In this document: in pieces, positions 1 through 10,584 of the stretch
Layout of the letters: each line of letters starts with the position of its first letter
Numbering within the stretch: the stretch's first letter is position 1
NCBI RefSeq assembly: GCF_019320115.1
Contig: NC_089584.1
Span: 104,275,111 to 104,339,110 of the forward strand
Origin: Miscanthus floridulus
Taxonomy: Eukaryota > Streptophyta > Magnoliopsida > Poales > Poaceae
Direction: 5' to 3'
DNA: 64,000 bases
The notes under the pieces: generated by a model
What the model was told of the DNA's origin: nothing
What the model saw: the letters and a program-made list of their open reading frames with translations, nothing else
The model's database searches: none
Translations under genes and position numbers: made by a program

Positions 1-282
1 GGAAGCTTGCGCGCTTCTCGATACCTCAGTAAAAATACCGGAGTCATCGACGGGAGTTTGCATATCTCTACCTTGCTCTTTAAGCTTCCGCATTTACATT
101 GATCATATTATTATCATTTGCGATAGAGATAGCAACACACTAGCAAAACCATAGTTGCACATCTAGATAGATTATCTTTTGCGTAGGTTTTGCTAGAGAA
201 TGAAAAAGAGGACATAGTTTAGAGTTAGAATTTTAAGTTGCCTAATTCACCCCCCCCCCTCTTAGGCATCATGGTCCCTTCA
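1..282 (+). repeat. 5' LTR, 3' part only
   Basis: This is the tail of a long LTR, ending in CA at 281-282 just before the primer-binding site. It matches 4819-5054 up to the assembly gap with four visible substitutions in 236 bases. A run of eleven C's at 250-260 is part of the LTR end. Combining both copies gives an estimated full LTR length of about 1.38 kb. Confidence 0.85.
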
Positions 283-284
283 AT

Positions 285-296
285 TGGTATCAAAGC
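285..296 (+). other. Primer-binding site of the copia element
   Basis: TGGTATCAAAGC starts two bases after the LTR terminal CA. It resembles the sequence complementary to the 3' end of initiator tRNA-Met, the usual primer for plant copia elements. Confidence 0.75.
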
Positions 297-333
297 TGGT
301 TGGCTCATTTTTGGACCTTTGTCTTAACCGCCG

Positions 334-2595
334 TTGAGCCGACGCTATTGTAGAGTGGTTGGGATGGATACCGCTAGGCCTCCACAATTTGACGGCACTA
401 ACTTCCCATACTATAAAGCTAGAATGGCTTGCCACCTTGAGGCGGTTGATTTAGGTGTATGGAGAATCACTCGTGACGGGATGAAACCCATTAAGAATCC
501 CGAAAAGCCCACAAAGAGTGACGAAAAAGAAATGCATTTTAATGCTAGAGCTAAGAATTGCTTGTTTGAATCTTTTAGCATGGATGTTTTTAACCAAGTG
601 TTTACTTTAAATACGGCATCATGAAATTTGGTTAAAACTCCAAGAGCTCCATGATGGCACAAGTAATGTCCGTGAGCAAAAACATTGTCTAGCTAAGCAA
701 AATTATGATTCCTTTGCTATGAATGATGATGAGCTTGTTCGTGATATGTATTCTCGATTGAATCTAATTATCAATGAGCTCCATTCAATAGGATTATTAA
801 AGCTAGATGATGCGGACATCAGTGAGGAAGATCATCTCCTGTTCTACCACAAAAGAAATATGCAAGTATCATCACCATTCTTCACAACATGGAGAACTTG
901 AGCAACATGACCCCGGGCATTGCCATTGGCAAGCTAGTGGCATTTGAAATGTCACGTAAGATGGGTCAAGGAGAAGCATCTTCATCAAGCAAAGGCAAAG
1001 CTCTCGCTTGTAGCGAGAAGAAAAAGATGAAGGGCAAGAAAGTTGAGTCAAGCTCAAGCTCAAGCTCCTCAAGTGAAGAAGAAGAAGATGAGGATGATGA
1101 TGATGAACAAGAATCAAGTGATGATGATCAATCTTCCTCCTCCACCTCTGACCTTGATGAAGAATCAATCAAACTTATCAAAAAGGTGGAGAAGATGATT
1201 GTAAGGCTCAATGTCAAGGGTGTGCCCATCCAAATTCAAGACCTCGTTTTCACTAATCAAAGAAACGAGCAAAGAAAGAGGGGATGCTATGGATGCGGCG
1301 AGTTGGGGCACTTTGTGGAAGTTTGTCCAAATAAGCCCACACCCAAGACAAAGAAGAAGGCGTGCAAGAACAAAGCCCTCACAACAATAAGGTCATGGGA
1401 TGATTCTTCAAGTGAAGAAGAAAACCATCACAAGAGGCGAGGTCACAAGCACTCATCATCAAGCTCTTCTCGTGTGTGCCTTATGGCACGAGGTAACGAA
1501 AGCTCATCCTCTAGTGAGAGTGATAGTGATGATGATTTACCTTCTTACAATACAATTGTGCAACAAAATCTTAAATATGCTAAAGTTTGCACTAGTCAAC
1601 AAAAGAAGCTCAAAAACTTAAAAGAAGAGCTAGGTAGTTCACAAGAAGCATACAAGAATTTGCTTGAACAATATGAAAACTTTGCAAATCTCAATGTTGA
1701 ACTATCTACTAAAATTGAGCAACTTGAGGCTAGTGCAACAACAAGTGCATGCACAATTAATGATAAGCAACTTGAAAAGAAAAATGAAAAATTAAAAGAA
1801 AAGTTAGCTAGCTCACAAAATGATTATCAAAGTTTGCTTGCTAAAATGGAAATCATGTGCAAACATTGTGATGAGCTAACAAATAAAGTTGCTAATCTTG
1901 AGGCCATCAAAAATACCCCCACTAAGGCATCTAAAAGAAATGACATAATTAAAAAGGATGCATCTACCTCTTGCAATGATTTATGTTTAGACTCATCTTT
2001 GTGCAACCAAGCTTGTGTTGAGAAAGTGATTGTAGATACATGCACACAAGAGGTTGCAAAAGAGAATGAGCAACTCAAGCAAGAAGTAGCTCGCCTCACC
2101 AAGGACTTGACTCAAGTGAAAGGCAAGGCGAAGCAAACCCAACTTCATCAAGATAACACCGTCAAGGGAGTGAAGAAGCTTGATGAAGGACAAACCGTGG
2201 TTTGCTACGTGTGCCACAAAGAAGGCCACAAGTCCTATGAGTGCAAGGTGAAGAATGGGGGAGGAGCAAAGAAGAAGGAGAAAAAGCAAACAAGCAAGCT
2301 CTCCAACACCTACACCAACAAGGTGGACAAGAAGGCCTCCACACCTTATCTCTTGAAGAAGAAGAAAAATGACAAGGTGGTGGCCATCAAGGTGAACAAG
2401 CAAGCCAACAATGGGGTCCAAACGCTTTTGGGTGCCAAAGGAAATCATTTCAAATATGAAGAGCACCAAGAAGGTTTGGATCCCGAAAGGGAAGTGAGAA
2501 GTCCATCGGACTTCAGGGAATTTGGAGACTTGGCAAATTTGGATGCATTATATGGGGTGCATCATGATGGACAAAGTCATTGCCAAGTAGGTTAG
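334..2595 (+). pseudogene. gag: gag of SIRE/Maximus-type copia element, frameshifted
   Basis: Gag forms the particle that packages element RNA. The N-terminal part (334-624) has the PPQFDGTNFPYYKARM-type start of SIRE-class gags. The frame then shifts near 622 (a small deletion giving an immediate TGA), continues in another frame to about 860, and returns near 813-845 through two apparent single-base insertions. From 889 a 568-codon frame is open to 2595. It holds an acidic serine-rich stretch (1050-1170), a CCHC zinc knuckle at 1285-1326, a long Lys/Glu/Gln-rich region likely to be coiled coil (1570-2130), and a second CCHC knuckle at 2203-2244. No protease or later pol domains follow. The frameshifts indicate a copy that no longer makes full-length Gag, although the C-terminal half could still be translated from 889. 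Confidence 0.8.
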
Positions 2596-3720
2596 TGAAT
2601 ACTATGGACCCAAATTCCCCTTCCCATGTTAGGTAACTAGATGTCATTAATTTCAATAAGCATTTATTTCATTTGGTATTGTCTTTCAATTGGTATACTC
2701 TTAAAGCATCTAGTTATCTTATATGCCTAATGTTTGCATTTACATGCTTAAATATTTTGTCATGCATTCAATAGGTATATCATATGGTAGGCTTGCTCGG
2801 TTTCATTATCAACCCTTGGAGCAAACCTACATGGTTTAAAATTGTTTAGGAGCACGGCACATAGCTTGTTTTACAATTAACTATCTAATATGTGCCGAAG
2901 TCCAAATTGTAGATAATCTCTCCCAAATATCATCTTTCAAGTGGTATTTTGGTACTTAAATCAATGTGCACAAATTTTACAAGTATTCAACACTTGTGTG
3001 CACAAATTTAGGGGGAGCTTAATCTACAACTTGGATGCTTTGAGACTAACACTTGTTCAAAATGGTATCAATTTTTCAAACCTATGTGTAGTAGTCTCAT
3101 TGTAAGGAAATTGGAGTCCCCGGAGTTAAGCATCATTCTTTAATTGGCATCATCATGTTGTTTTCATTCCATATTTATATGCTTTCTCCATGCATTATAT
3201 AGATTAAACTCTCTTGTGCAATAAATTGCTATTTATGCATATGCTTTGCTTTCTACCATATGTTTGCATACATTTAGGGGGAGCTTAGTCTATATAATGT
3301 GAGAGTCAAATTTTGTGATCCATTTCATTCTATACACAAAGGATCACGAAATTTGACCCTCCCTTGTGCTACTAATGTCTTCCTTTTCGGTGTTTGATGC
3401 CAAAGGGGGAGAATTTGAAGGACCAAAGGCAAGCATCAAGTTGATGTCTACAAGTGGTAATGGTCTAAGAAAGGGAGGAAAGTGGATTATGGATTAGACT
3501 AAGTAATGGTAAAATCTGTAGGAATCCATAATGACACATAGGGATTTTTGCAAGGGCAAGATGGTTTTCGATTGGCATCTAAGTAGGATTTTCTAGCATC
3601 ATATAACCTTAACCTTGCCCTTTGCATTGTTTCCTAGCAAGTAGGTAGTTTTTAAATTTCAAAATCTCTATCATTTGCTTGCTTTGGTCGTGTTGTCATC
3701 AATCACCAAAAAGGGGGAGA
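2596..3720 (+). other. Non-coding 3' interior with polypurine tract
   Basis: No coding frame is visible here, where pol would be expected in a complete element. The region is AT-rich and carries four AGGGGGAG-type purine runs (about 3010, 3277, 3403 and 3710). The last, at 3708-3720, lies directly before the 3' LTR and is the functional-position polypurine tract. The first two are embedded in matching context (TTTAGGGGGAGCTTA followed by a TCTA motif), suggesting an internal duplication. Confidence 0.65.
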
Positions 3721-3721
3721 T

Positions 3722-5054
3722 TGTAAGGAAAATGGACCCTAAGCCCATTTACTTTAGATTTTGGTGTTTGATGACCAACACAACCAAATTGGACTAATGA
3801 ATTTGCAAGTGTTTGTTTTGTAGTCCAACAGGGTGCAAGACATGACTTGGACGAAGGCGATGTGATGATCTGATGATCAACACCTTAAGGAAGACCTTAG
3901 GAGTACAAGAAAAGACCCAAGATATCAAGCAAAGTCCAAGCATGAAGATAGGAATCAAGCCGTACGCAAGATCACAAAGAAACAAGCTCGTAGAGGTGAC
4001 CGGACGCTGGACCGGTGGCTCGGCAGATAGGCGACCGGACGCTGGACCGGACACTGGCGGCAACCGACCGGACGCAGAAACACAGCGTCCGATCGAGTAC
4101 AGAGAGGTTCCAGGCACACGAAACTATGACTGGACGTGTCCGGTGGCAGGCGACCGGACGCTGGCAGCGTCCGATCGGTAGTTCGCGGCTGCAACGGTCG
4201 GGACGACCGGACGCGTCTAGTCAGGACGATCTCAGCGTCCGATCAGTAGCAGAATTATGGGAGTTCGACCCCAACGGCTACTTTCTCAGTGGGGCTTATA
4301 AATACAACCCCCAACCGGCCATTTGAGGAGTGTGGAGCTGAGGAAACATACCAAGAGTGTTGATACACCATTTTAGTGATCTCCACATGCATAGTGCTTA
4401 GTGTTTTATTAGGTGATTAGCATAAGTGCTTTGTGAAGTGCTTAGGTTGATTAGACCACCGCTTATGCGCTTGCTCTAGGTGTTTGCCTAGTGTTTAGTG
4501 AGGTTTGCATACCTCTTGCCACCCCATGCTTGCGAGCACAAGTGTTGTACATCGGAGGGGCTTGAAGTCTTGCGAGATCACACCAATCGCGTTTGTGGTG
4601 TGGCCGCCACCGTGTACAGGATGGAACAAGGCCCATGGCGTTTCGGCCGGAAGCTTGATAGTGAAGACGGCGAGGAGCATCCGGGAGAGGCTTGCCGAGA
4701 GGCACATCGGAGACCCACTTGCGCGTGGGGAAGGCCCGAGGCTATCCATGGAGTTACCCGACTAGGAGCTTGGCCCTTGCGAGGGATTCCTTGCGAGGGG
4801 CTCCAACGAGGACTAGGGGGAAGCTTGCGCGCTTCTCGATACCTCGGTAAAAATACCGGAGTCATCGACGGGAGTTTGCATATCTCTACCTTGCTCTTTA
4901 AGCTTCCGCATTTACATTGATCATATTATTATCATTTGCGGTAGAGATAGCAACACACTAGCAAAACCATAGTTGCACATCTAGATAGATTATCTTTTGC
5001 GTAGGTTTTGCTAGAGATTGAAAAAGAGGCCATAGTTTAGAGTTAGAATTTTAA
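3722..5054 (+). repeat. 3' LTR, truncated by the assembly gap
   Basis: The LTR begins with TG right after the polypurine tract and runs into the gap at 5055. Its U3 part (about 3995-4245) has many CCGGACGC / GCGTCCGG motifs in both orientations, just upstream of a TATA box at 4297. Its last 236 bases match the 5' LTR remnant at 1-236. Confidence 0.85.
4297..4304 (+). promoter_or_regulatory. LTR TATA box
   Basis: TATAAATA sits in the 3' LTR about 50 bases downstream of the CCGGACGC motif cluster. The same arrangement is seen on the minus strand of the solo LTR at 54557-57032, which supports it as the element promoter. Confidence 0.55.
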
Positions 5055-5154
5055 NNNNNNNNNNNNNNNNNNNNNNNNNNNNNNNNNNNNNNNNNNNNNN
5101 NNNNNNNNNNNNNNNNNNNNNNNNNNNNNNNNNNNNNNNNNNNNNNNNNNNNNN
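5055..5154. other. Assembly gap (100 N)
   Basis: A run of 100 N's, the conventional size for a gap of unknown length. It falls about 47 bases before the expected end of the copia 3' LTR. Sequence on its two sides may not be adjacent in the genome. Confidence 0.99.
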
Positions 5155-5600
5155 GAAACACGGATGAAACATACATCTGAAACATTTGAAACACTCGAAA
5201 CATACGCTTGCAACATGCCTCTGAAACAAATGCAACATGTGCAACATAAAAACACTTGAAACATACATATGTAACATAGGGGAGGGGACCGTCGGGGGTG
5301 GGCCAGAGCCGCCCACTCCCCTGCAACACCGCCACGCCACCTCCATGGATCTCGTTCGTACTCCATGGATCTCGCCCGGGGCGGGGGAGAGGGCCACTGG
5401 ATCCACGGGCGTTGGGCGCTCCCAGTGGATGAGGACGCCGGGGTGGAGGAGTGTGCCGCCGCCGGCCAAGGGGGCAGTCATAGCCGCGCGTCGGGGTAGG
5501 CACGGGGCGCGAGCACGAAAAGGAGGAAGCGACTGAGCGCGGGAGTGAGCAGAGTGAGGCGTCCCGTTCCGGACGTCTTAATTGGAGCATTGTTGTTTTA
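5155..5600. repeat. Fragment of a dispersed repeat with GAAACAT/TGCAACAT motifs
   Basis: The left half is made of reiterated GAAACATACAT / GCAACATG motifs, followed by GC-rich sequence and a CCGGACG motif near 5568. The same motif set, in the opposite orientation, forms 46790-47100 with CCGGACG at its ends. Both are probably pieces of one TIR-type DNA transposon family that I cannot name. Its left part is lost in the gap. Confidence 0.45.
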
Positions 5601-5620
5601 TCTTATCAAACATTTAGTAA

Positions 5621-5860
5621 GGCCTTGTTTAATTCCAAAAAGTTTTCCTAAAAAGTGTTACAGTAGTTATCACATCGAATCTTGCGATACGTGCATGGAG
5701 CATTAAATGTAGACGAAAAAAACTAATTGCACAATTTAGTTGAAAATCGCGAGACGAACATTTTGAGCCTAATTAGTCCATAATTGAATACTAATTGTCA
5801 AATAAAAACGAAAGTACTACAATAGCCAAATTCCCAAATTTCACCCAACTAAACAAGGCC
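5621..5860. mobile_element. Tourist/Harbinger-type MITE (GGCCTTGTTTA termini)
   Basis: The 240-bp element starts GGCCTTGTTTA and ends with the inverse, TAAACAAGGCC with small variation. Flanking triplets TAA and TGA fit a decayed 3-bp TWA target duplication. Its interior (GAGACGAA, CTAATTAGTCCA) is shared with the MITEs at 23713, 24515, 31425, 44119, 60401 and 60770. Confidence 0.75.
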
Positions 5861-5954
5861 TGAGTTTTTCCCCTTTCATATAGAATAGCATGCTAGTATT
5901 TCTCTAACTCAGCGTTTTATATACTACCGACCGTGGCATTTTATCACTTCACAG

Positions 5955-6134
5955 AGGGCTTTCGCTAAGTACGAAAGGGAGAGTTACGAAAAGTTGATTT
6001 CAGACATTGAAGCACAACCCAGTGAAACGGTACATGCAGTGTTGAAGTCCTTTCTACACAAGATCTACAAGAGGAAGTACTCTAATACATTTCCTCAGCA
6101 TGTGAAGCAGCAGGGTAGAATCATTTGGGTCTAG
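5955..6134 (+). CDS. Orphan 3'-terminal exon of an unidentified gene
   Basis: I do not recognise the protein. A good acceptor (TTATCACTTCACAG) ends at 5954 and is followed by 59 uninterrupted codons and a stop at 6132-6134. The peptide is strongly protein-like, charged and without low complexity, with stretches such as KYERESYEKLISDIEAQ and VLKSFLHKIYKRKYS that suggest an alpha-helical C-terminus. No upstream exon is visible: 5155-5950 holds repeat and MITE sequence, and beyond it is the gap. It may be the end of a plus-strand gene whose body lies in or before the gap, or a gene fragment left by rearrangement. It converges tail to tail with the glycosyltransferase gene at 6737-10584. Confidence 0.45.
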   Translation, partial: RAFAKYERESYEKLISDIEAQPSETVHAVLKSFLHKIYKRKYSNTFPQHVKQQGRIIWV

Positions 6135-6736
6135 TATACAAGATATATAAGCAAATACAGGCTTAGAGGTACGACGTTTGTTGAAAAACAATAGTACGTT
6201 CCCGAGGGGATAAACGGAAAAAAGAGAGGAAAAACACAGTAGTTTTCGTTGGTCTATAGACTTGCAATAATTTCAAATCATCGGCCAATGTGACCAATGT
6301 TCTAAACAGTAGGTCAGATGGACACATGTATCTTCTTGCACATTTTCCTATTCACTATGTCTAATAACCTGTATGAAGTAACAGAACTATCTATTCTTTA
6401 ATCATACAAGGGAAATCATATTTATAAGAAAAATTAAGCTATTGTTATAACTTTCTTGTTCTGTCAGGTTACGGGTTGCGAGTACTCTGTCTCCTGGATA
6501 CCGCAGACTGATGGAGCTGACAAACTTCAAAAACCAATGCTCTGTAGTCTGTACATCAACCCTCTTTAAGTCCTTTAACTGTCTAAGCGCACTCTGGTCA
6601 CTCTGTCAATACTCTGATACTCCATGTCTCTGTAGCTACTGCTGCAAATGCTACAGCTCCCATTGAGGCTGGTACTAATTGTGAACAGTATCTGACCAAT
6701 CAAAACGGTGAGTGCAGACTTGTGTAAACACTTTCG
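6135..6736. other. Convergent 3' flank, no supported gene
   Basis: AT-rich sequence between the orphan exon and the stop of the minus-strand glycosyltransferase gene. It probably contains the 3' untranslated regions of both. I see no open frame, repeat end or RNA gene. Confidence 0.5.
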
Positions 6737-9700
6737 TTAAAAGTTAGTCATCAGCTGAGCAGATTTCGGTGTGCCAATGGCTCCTTGTTCCAAAAGATGC
6801 ATGGCCGCACTATAGGAGAACTTCCTGGCAAATAAAAAACATGGAACCAACGTACCATTGCATTGGCACCACTCTGTCCTCTGCTCCATTTGATAGTTGA
6901 CATGATCAATTCTCTACAAAAATATTCATAACAAATTATGAGTGGTGTGGTGGTAACTGAGCAATAACAATATATATGTTCTGTCCTACAGAACTCAATG
7001 TTTATCTAAGAAAGTGGGCTGTCATAAAAGTAAACCATACAATGGATCATGCTTGAATAATAGAATGCACAATGCCATCAGGCATCGATGATTAAACCTA
7101 TTCTCAACACATAGGTTTGAGGTAACTAATTCTACCATGCAAACACAAATTCTGATCTGAGTAACAGACATACAGAAGAAAATTAAGAGCCTACCTTGAT
7201 ACAATTGATATGCTCAGGGCTAGATGTATCATACTCAAATTTCATAGGATGCCAAGTCATTTTGTCTTTCGGATTTGATGATTGGTTCCATGAGGTATAG
7301 GTCAAAGTTCTTCTCTCCAGTTCATCTTCAAGACCTTTGATCTAGAATATATTAAAATAATGTGCCACCATTATGAATCTGTGTGATAATTATGACAGTT
7401 CCAACTTTGAGATCTATAGAAGTAACAACAAAGCTTACAGAAAATAATGTCTGCACATAATGTTCATCCGGAATACAATCATGCTCCTGTTGAGTTATTC
7501 CTTTCTGAAAAGTTAAACATGACATAATGTGTCAGGCACATAATTAAATGAACAAGAAACCTTATGTGCTTTGAGCAACACCTATGAACAAGAAACTCTA
7601 TGTGCTCCTTTCTTTTTGCAATCATATGTGTAAGTATGACAACTGACAACTAGATCTACTTCATCTGAATACATGCTTGAGGATATTCGAAGAGAATGTG
7701 GACAGCTGAACTTTACCAGTACCTGCTTTCTCCGAAAGGTGAGCCCCAGTTGTCTCTGCAAGGAAAGTGGATTCGTTAAATGTAAACACTAATCAAACAA
7801 ACAAGAACATTCAATTAGAGGATCAGACGGTCAGTTGTTTGATGCATGAAAAATAGTTACTGAACAGGGGATGGAAAATCAGTTCACCCATTAGATTGAT
7901 TTAGGATTGAAACAAACAAAAAGAAAACACTTACCACCCTCTGTCACAAATTATAGATCGTTTTTGCTTTTCTATGTACATAGCTTTTGCTATGCACCTA
8001 CATATACGATGTGTCTAGATACATAATATAAGTAGTGTATATAAAAAGCCAAAATGGCCTATAAATTGAAACGGAGGGAGTACCTAATATAAAACTTAGA
8101 CAAGTCACATCATTTACAGAATATCACATTTGGTAAGATGAAATGTAGTCCATATTACAAAGCATAGAGCAATGGCGCAGATCCAATTATGTTTATTACT
8201 AGCTCCAGTACATTATAAATCTCATTTTAGCTAAGATTGCACAGATCAAGGTAAGCATTGTTCTTATATACGATATTTCCCAATCTACAGTAAAATCGCC
8301 TTCTCAAAGTGCCAAACAACAGGCATTGAATGCCACAATTTTGGCTCACAACTTCATATCTCTAGAGTAATTACAAACCTAATAAAAGTGTGCACGAATG
8401 AAATAAACTAAAAACTTACAGCATTTGGCCTTCGTCCAAGCAAGCTCTTGGTTACTACCATCTGCAGAAGTTGGTTAAACCCAAAAAAACTGTAACTGCT
8501 GCTGATTGAAGAATATGAAGACTATATTATTGTGTTGTATTAGAGCCTCGTATAAGTGAGATAAAGATCATAATAAATCTGCACCAGTAATTGATCATGG
8601 TGCTAATCAAAATAGACTGTAATCAAGTGGAAATCATAAAGTAGTTTTTATGAAGATAGTCCTGGAAGTGTAGACTACATCGAGTAATGTTGTTTGTGGA
8701 AAAGAAGACCAGAATAGATTTCATAAAACTAGCTCAGATTAGTATTTAAACCTTGAAAGTATTTGAGCAGTTTGCTTGGCACTTATCCAATTAATTGGAC
8801 CACAAGTGAATCAAAATTAAAGGGACAGTTGTTTCTCCCATCTAATTTCAATAAAAGTCAGCTCATCTCATGCTTTTGTTCAACTAGTTGTAAGCTCATG
8901 GATCCAAGGATCTACACTTATTAGAGCAATAAAGAGAAAAAAAATGAAACAACAAGGTGCACTGGAAATCCCTTTGATAGTTACCAAATGAAGCTAAAAA
9001 ACAAATGAAGCTAAAAACAAATTCCAGTGTCAATATGAAGAGAAGCTAAAAAACAAATGAAGCTAAAAACAAATTCCAGTTTCAACATGAAGAGAACAAC
9101 AATATACCTGGCAATGTCTTCTGAATACTTTTAATAAATTTTTGTCACCAACAACAACTTCAGCATGTTTTCTGATTAATACTACCCACTGAAATGAGTT
9201 GACAGATGGACCCAGAAGTCAGAATACAGCTCTCAGCAGGTATTGAAATATATATAGGAACAAGAAAGGTCACAAACTAATAACCTGAGATCCTTTCCTC
9301 CATTTATCCTTTGGAATGGCAGGAGACATCTTTTGATTGTAACGCTTCTCCGTCTTGTCAACGAAGCTGCAAGACTAATAAGTTATTATATTTGAGAACA
9401 AATAATTGAAATATTGAAGATTGTGGAGAAAATCAAAATGAACAAACAAGAAATTGCATGTTTTTTCCCCATTACCTGTCTACAAAACTTTTAGGTGAAG
9501 CCATCAAGTAAGTATATATGGAGCTGAAATTGTAGAGAGGAACACAGCTGCATACGGTGAAAAAAAAGAAAAAAATGTATCAAAATGTTAAATTCTAATA
9601 TAGAAATCGCAAACTTTAAATAACAAGTGAGGACGTTGTTATGCCAACATATGAAAGCAAAACAAAACGTGATATGGAGACACTAGAGAATATTATTAGA

Positions 9701-10584
9701 AAAGTATATCGAGAGCAGTAAGCAGTACCAGCAGAACAGGACGTCCAAATGTATATGACTAGGTCAATTACCATTACCAAACATCTTTTAAAGGTTATTA
9801 TTAAACCGATCAAGAGTCAGACAATGTACCGTGCATTTCATCATGGACCACTTCACGGAATTTGAACTAGACGTACGAACAAGATCAGTTAACACATGTG
9901 GCGAACATCAGAAAGTAGCACACCTACCTATCAGAGAGCAAAACAAAGCGCTGGTTCGCGGGATCCTGAAGCGCGGCGGCAAACAACATCCTCTCTGCCT
10001 CGACCATGGTTGCCTCTCCCCACACCACCTGCGGGTCGCAACCATATATTCCGTCAAAACCGTACCAAGAGACCCCACGTCATACTAAAGGTACAGTAGA
10101 AAATACAGATGGTCCAACCTTGACGCTCCTCGCAAGTTGCCGCCCGTAGAAGTATGGCGATCCCGTGGTGGTGCGGTCGAGCTGGAACCCCGGCGCGGAG
10201 TGCACGTACACCGAGAGCCTCCCCTCCTCGCCGTTCTGCAAAAACATGGGGAGCGATCAGGCCACCAATTATTAAATCGAATATAGATAACCAGACGCGA
10301 GGGATCGATAAGGGGGGGTTGATACTTACGCGGAAGAAGGCGTCCCAGAGGAAGTCGAGCGGCACCCCCGCACGGACGAGGAAGAGGAAGGCGACCTTAG
10401 CGGGGCCTTCGGAGGGCGGCGGCGCAGGGGGCGGAACGCCCAGGAGCGGCTGGGCGCGGAACAGCGCCACGAAGAGGAGCAGGAAGGAGAGCGACGCGGC
10501 GAGGCGGACGCAGAGGCGGGCCCGCGCGCGGCGGCCGACTGGCGGGAGCAGCGCCGCCACGGACGCTGACCGCTTCACCGGCAT
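6737..10584 (-). CDS. BC10-like glycosyltransferase (GT14, core-2/I-branching GlcNAc-transferase family)
   Basis: Eleven minus-strand exons join in frame to 390 codons: 10330-10584, 10119-10235, 9928-10028, 9476-9547, 9285-9366, 9108-9188, 8420-8461, 7723-7755, 7439-7504, 7195-7341, 6737-6913. All introns are GT-AG. The protein is a type II membrane protein: a basic N-terminus, one hydrophobic segment at residues 30-42, a proline-rich stem, then the GT14 (formerly DUF266) domain from about residue 62. Diagnostic stretches are AKVAFLFLVRAGVPLDFLW, VLLSDSCVPLYNFSSIYTYL, GSQWVVLIRKHAEVVV, CIPDEHYVQTL and RTLTYTSWN, ending near CQCNGTLVPCFLFARKF. The best-known member is rice BRITTLE CULM10, a Golgi protein needed for normal cell walls. 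The exact donor and acceptor sugars of these plant enzymes are poorly defined. Length matches the family (about 390 residues). The start is the first ATG of the open frame. Assignment to BC10 itself rather than a paralogue is not claimed. Confidence 0.92.
7934..8080. mobile_element. Stowaway MITE in a glycosyltransferase intron
   Basis: 147 bp between TA dinucleotides (7932-7933 and 8081-8082). The right terminus is the canonical ACGGAGGGAG; the left is diverged (CCACCCTCTGTC). It lies in the intron between the exons at 7723-7755 and 8420-8461. Confidence 0.8.
8990..9096. repeat. Tandem duplication of about 53 bp in an intron
   Basis: Two head-to-tail copies of a unit containing AAACAAATGAAGCTAAAAAC and ATTCCAGT(G/T)TCAA(T/C)ATGAAGAGA differ at only a few positions. 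It lies in the glycosyltransferase intron just 3' of exon 9108-9188, about 12 bases from the splice donor. Confidence 0.8.

Larger units (their letters stand above)
1..5054 (+). mobile_element. SIRE/Maximus-type copia LTR retrotransposon, gag only (non-autonomous)
   Basis: The first 236 bases recur at 4819-5054 with about four mismatches, so they are the tail of the 5' LTR and most of the 3' LTR. Between them lie a primer-binding site, a gag-like coding region and a polypurine tract. No protease, integrase or reverse transcriptase reading frame is present in the roughly 3.4-kb interior, so this copy would depend on enzymes from relatives. Assignment to the SIRE/Maximus group rests on the long LTR, the gag N-terminus and the two zinc knuckles; it is a family judgement, not a search result. 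The left end lies outside the window and the right end falls in the assembly gap, so no target-site duplication can be read. Confidence 0.85.

Noticed and set aside
285..300. tRNA-like sequence
   Set aside because: It is the short primer-binding site next to an LTR, not a tRNA gene. No cloverleaf can be drawn.
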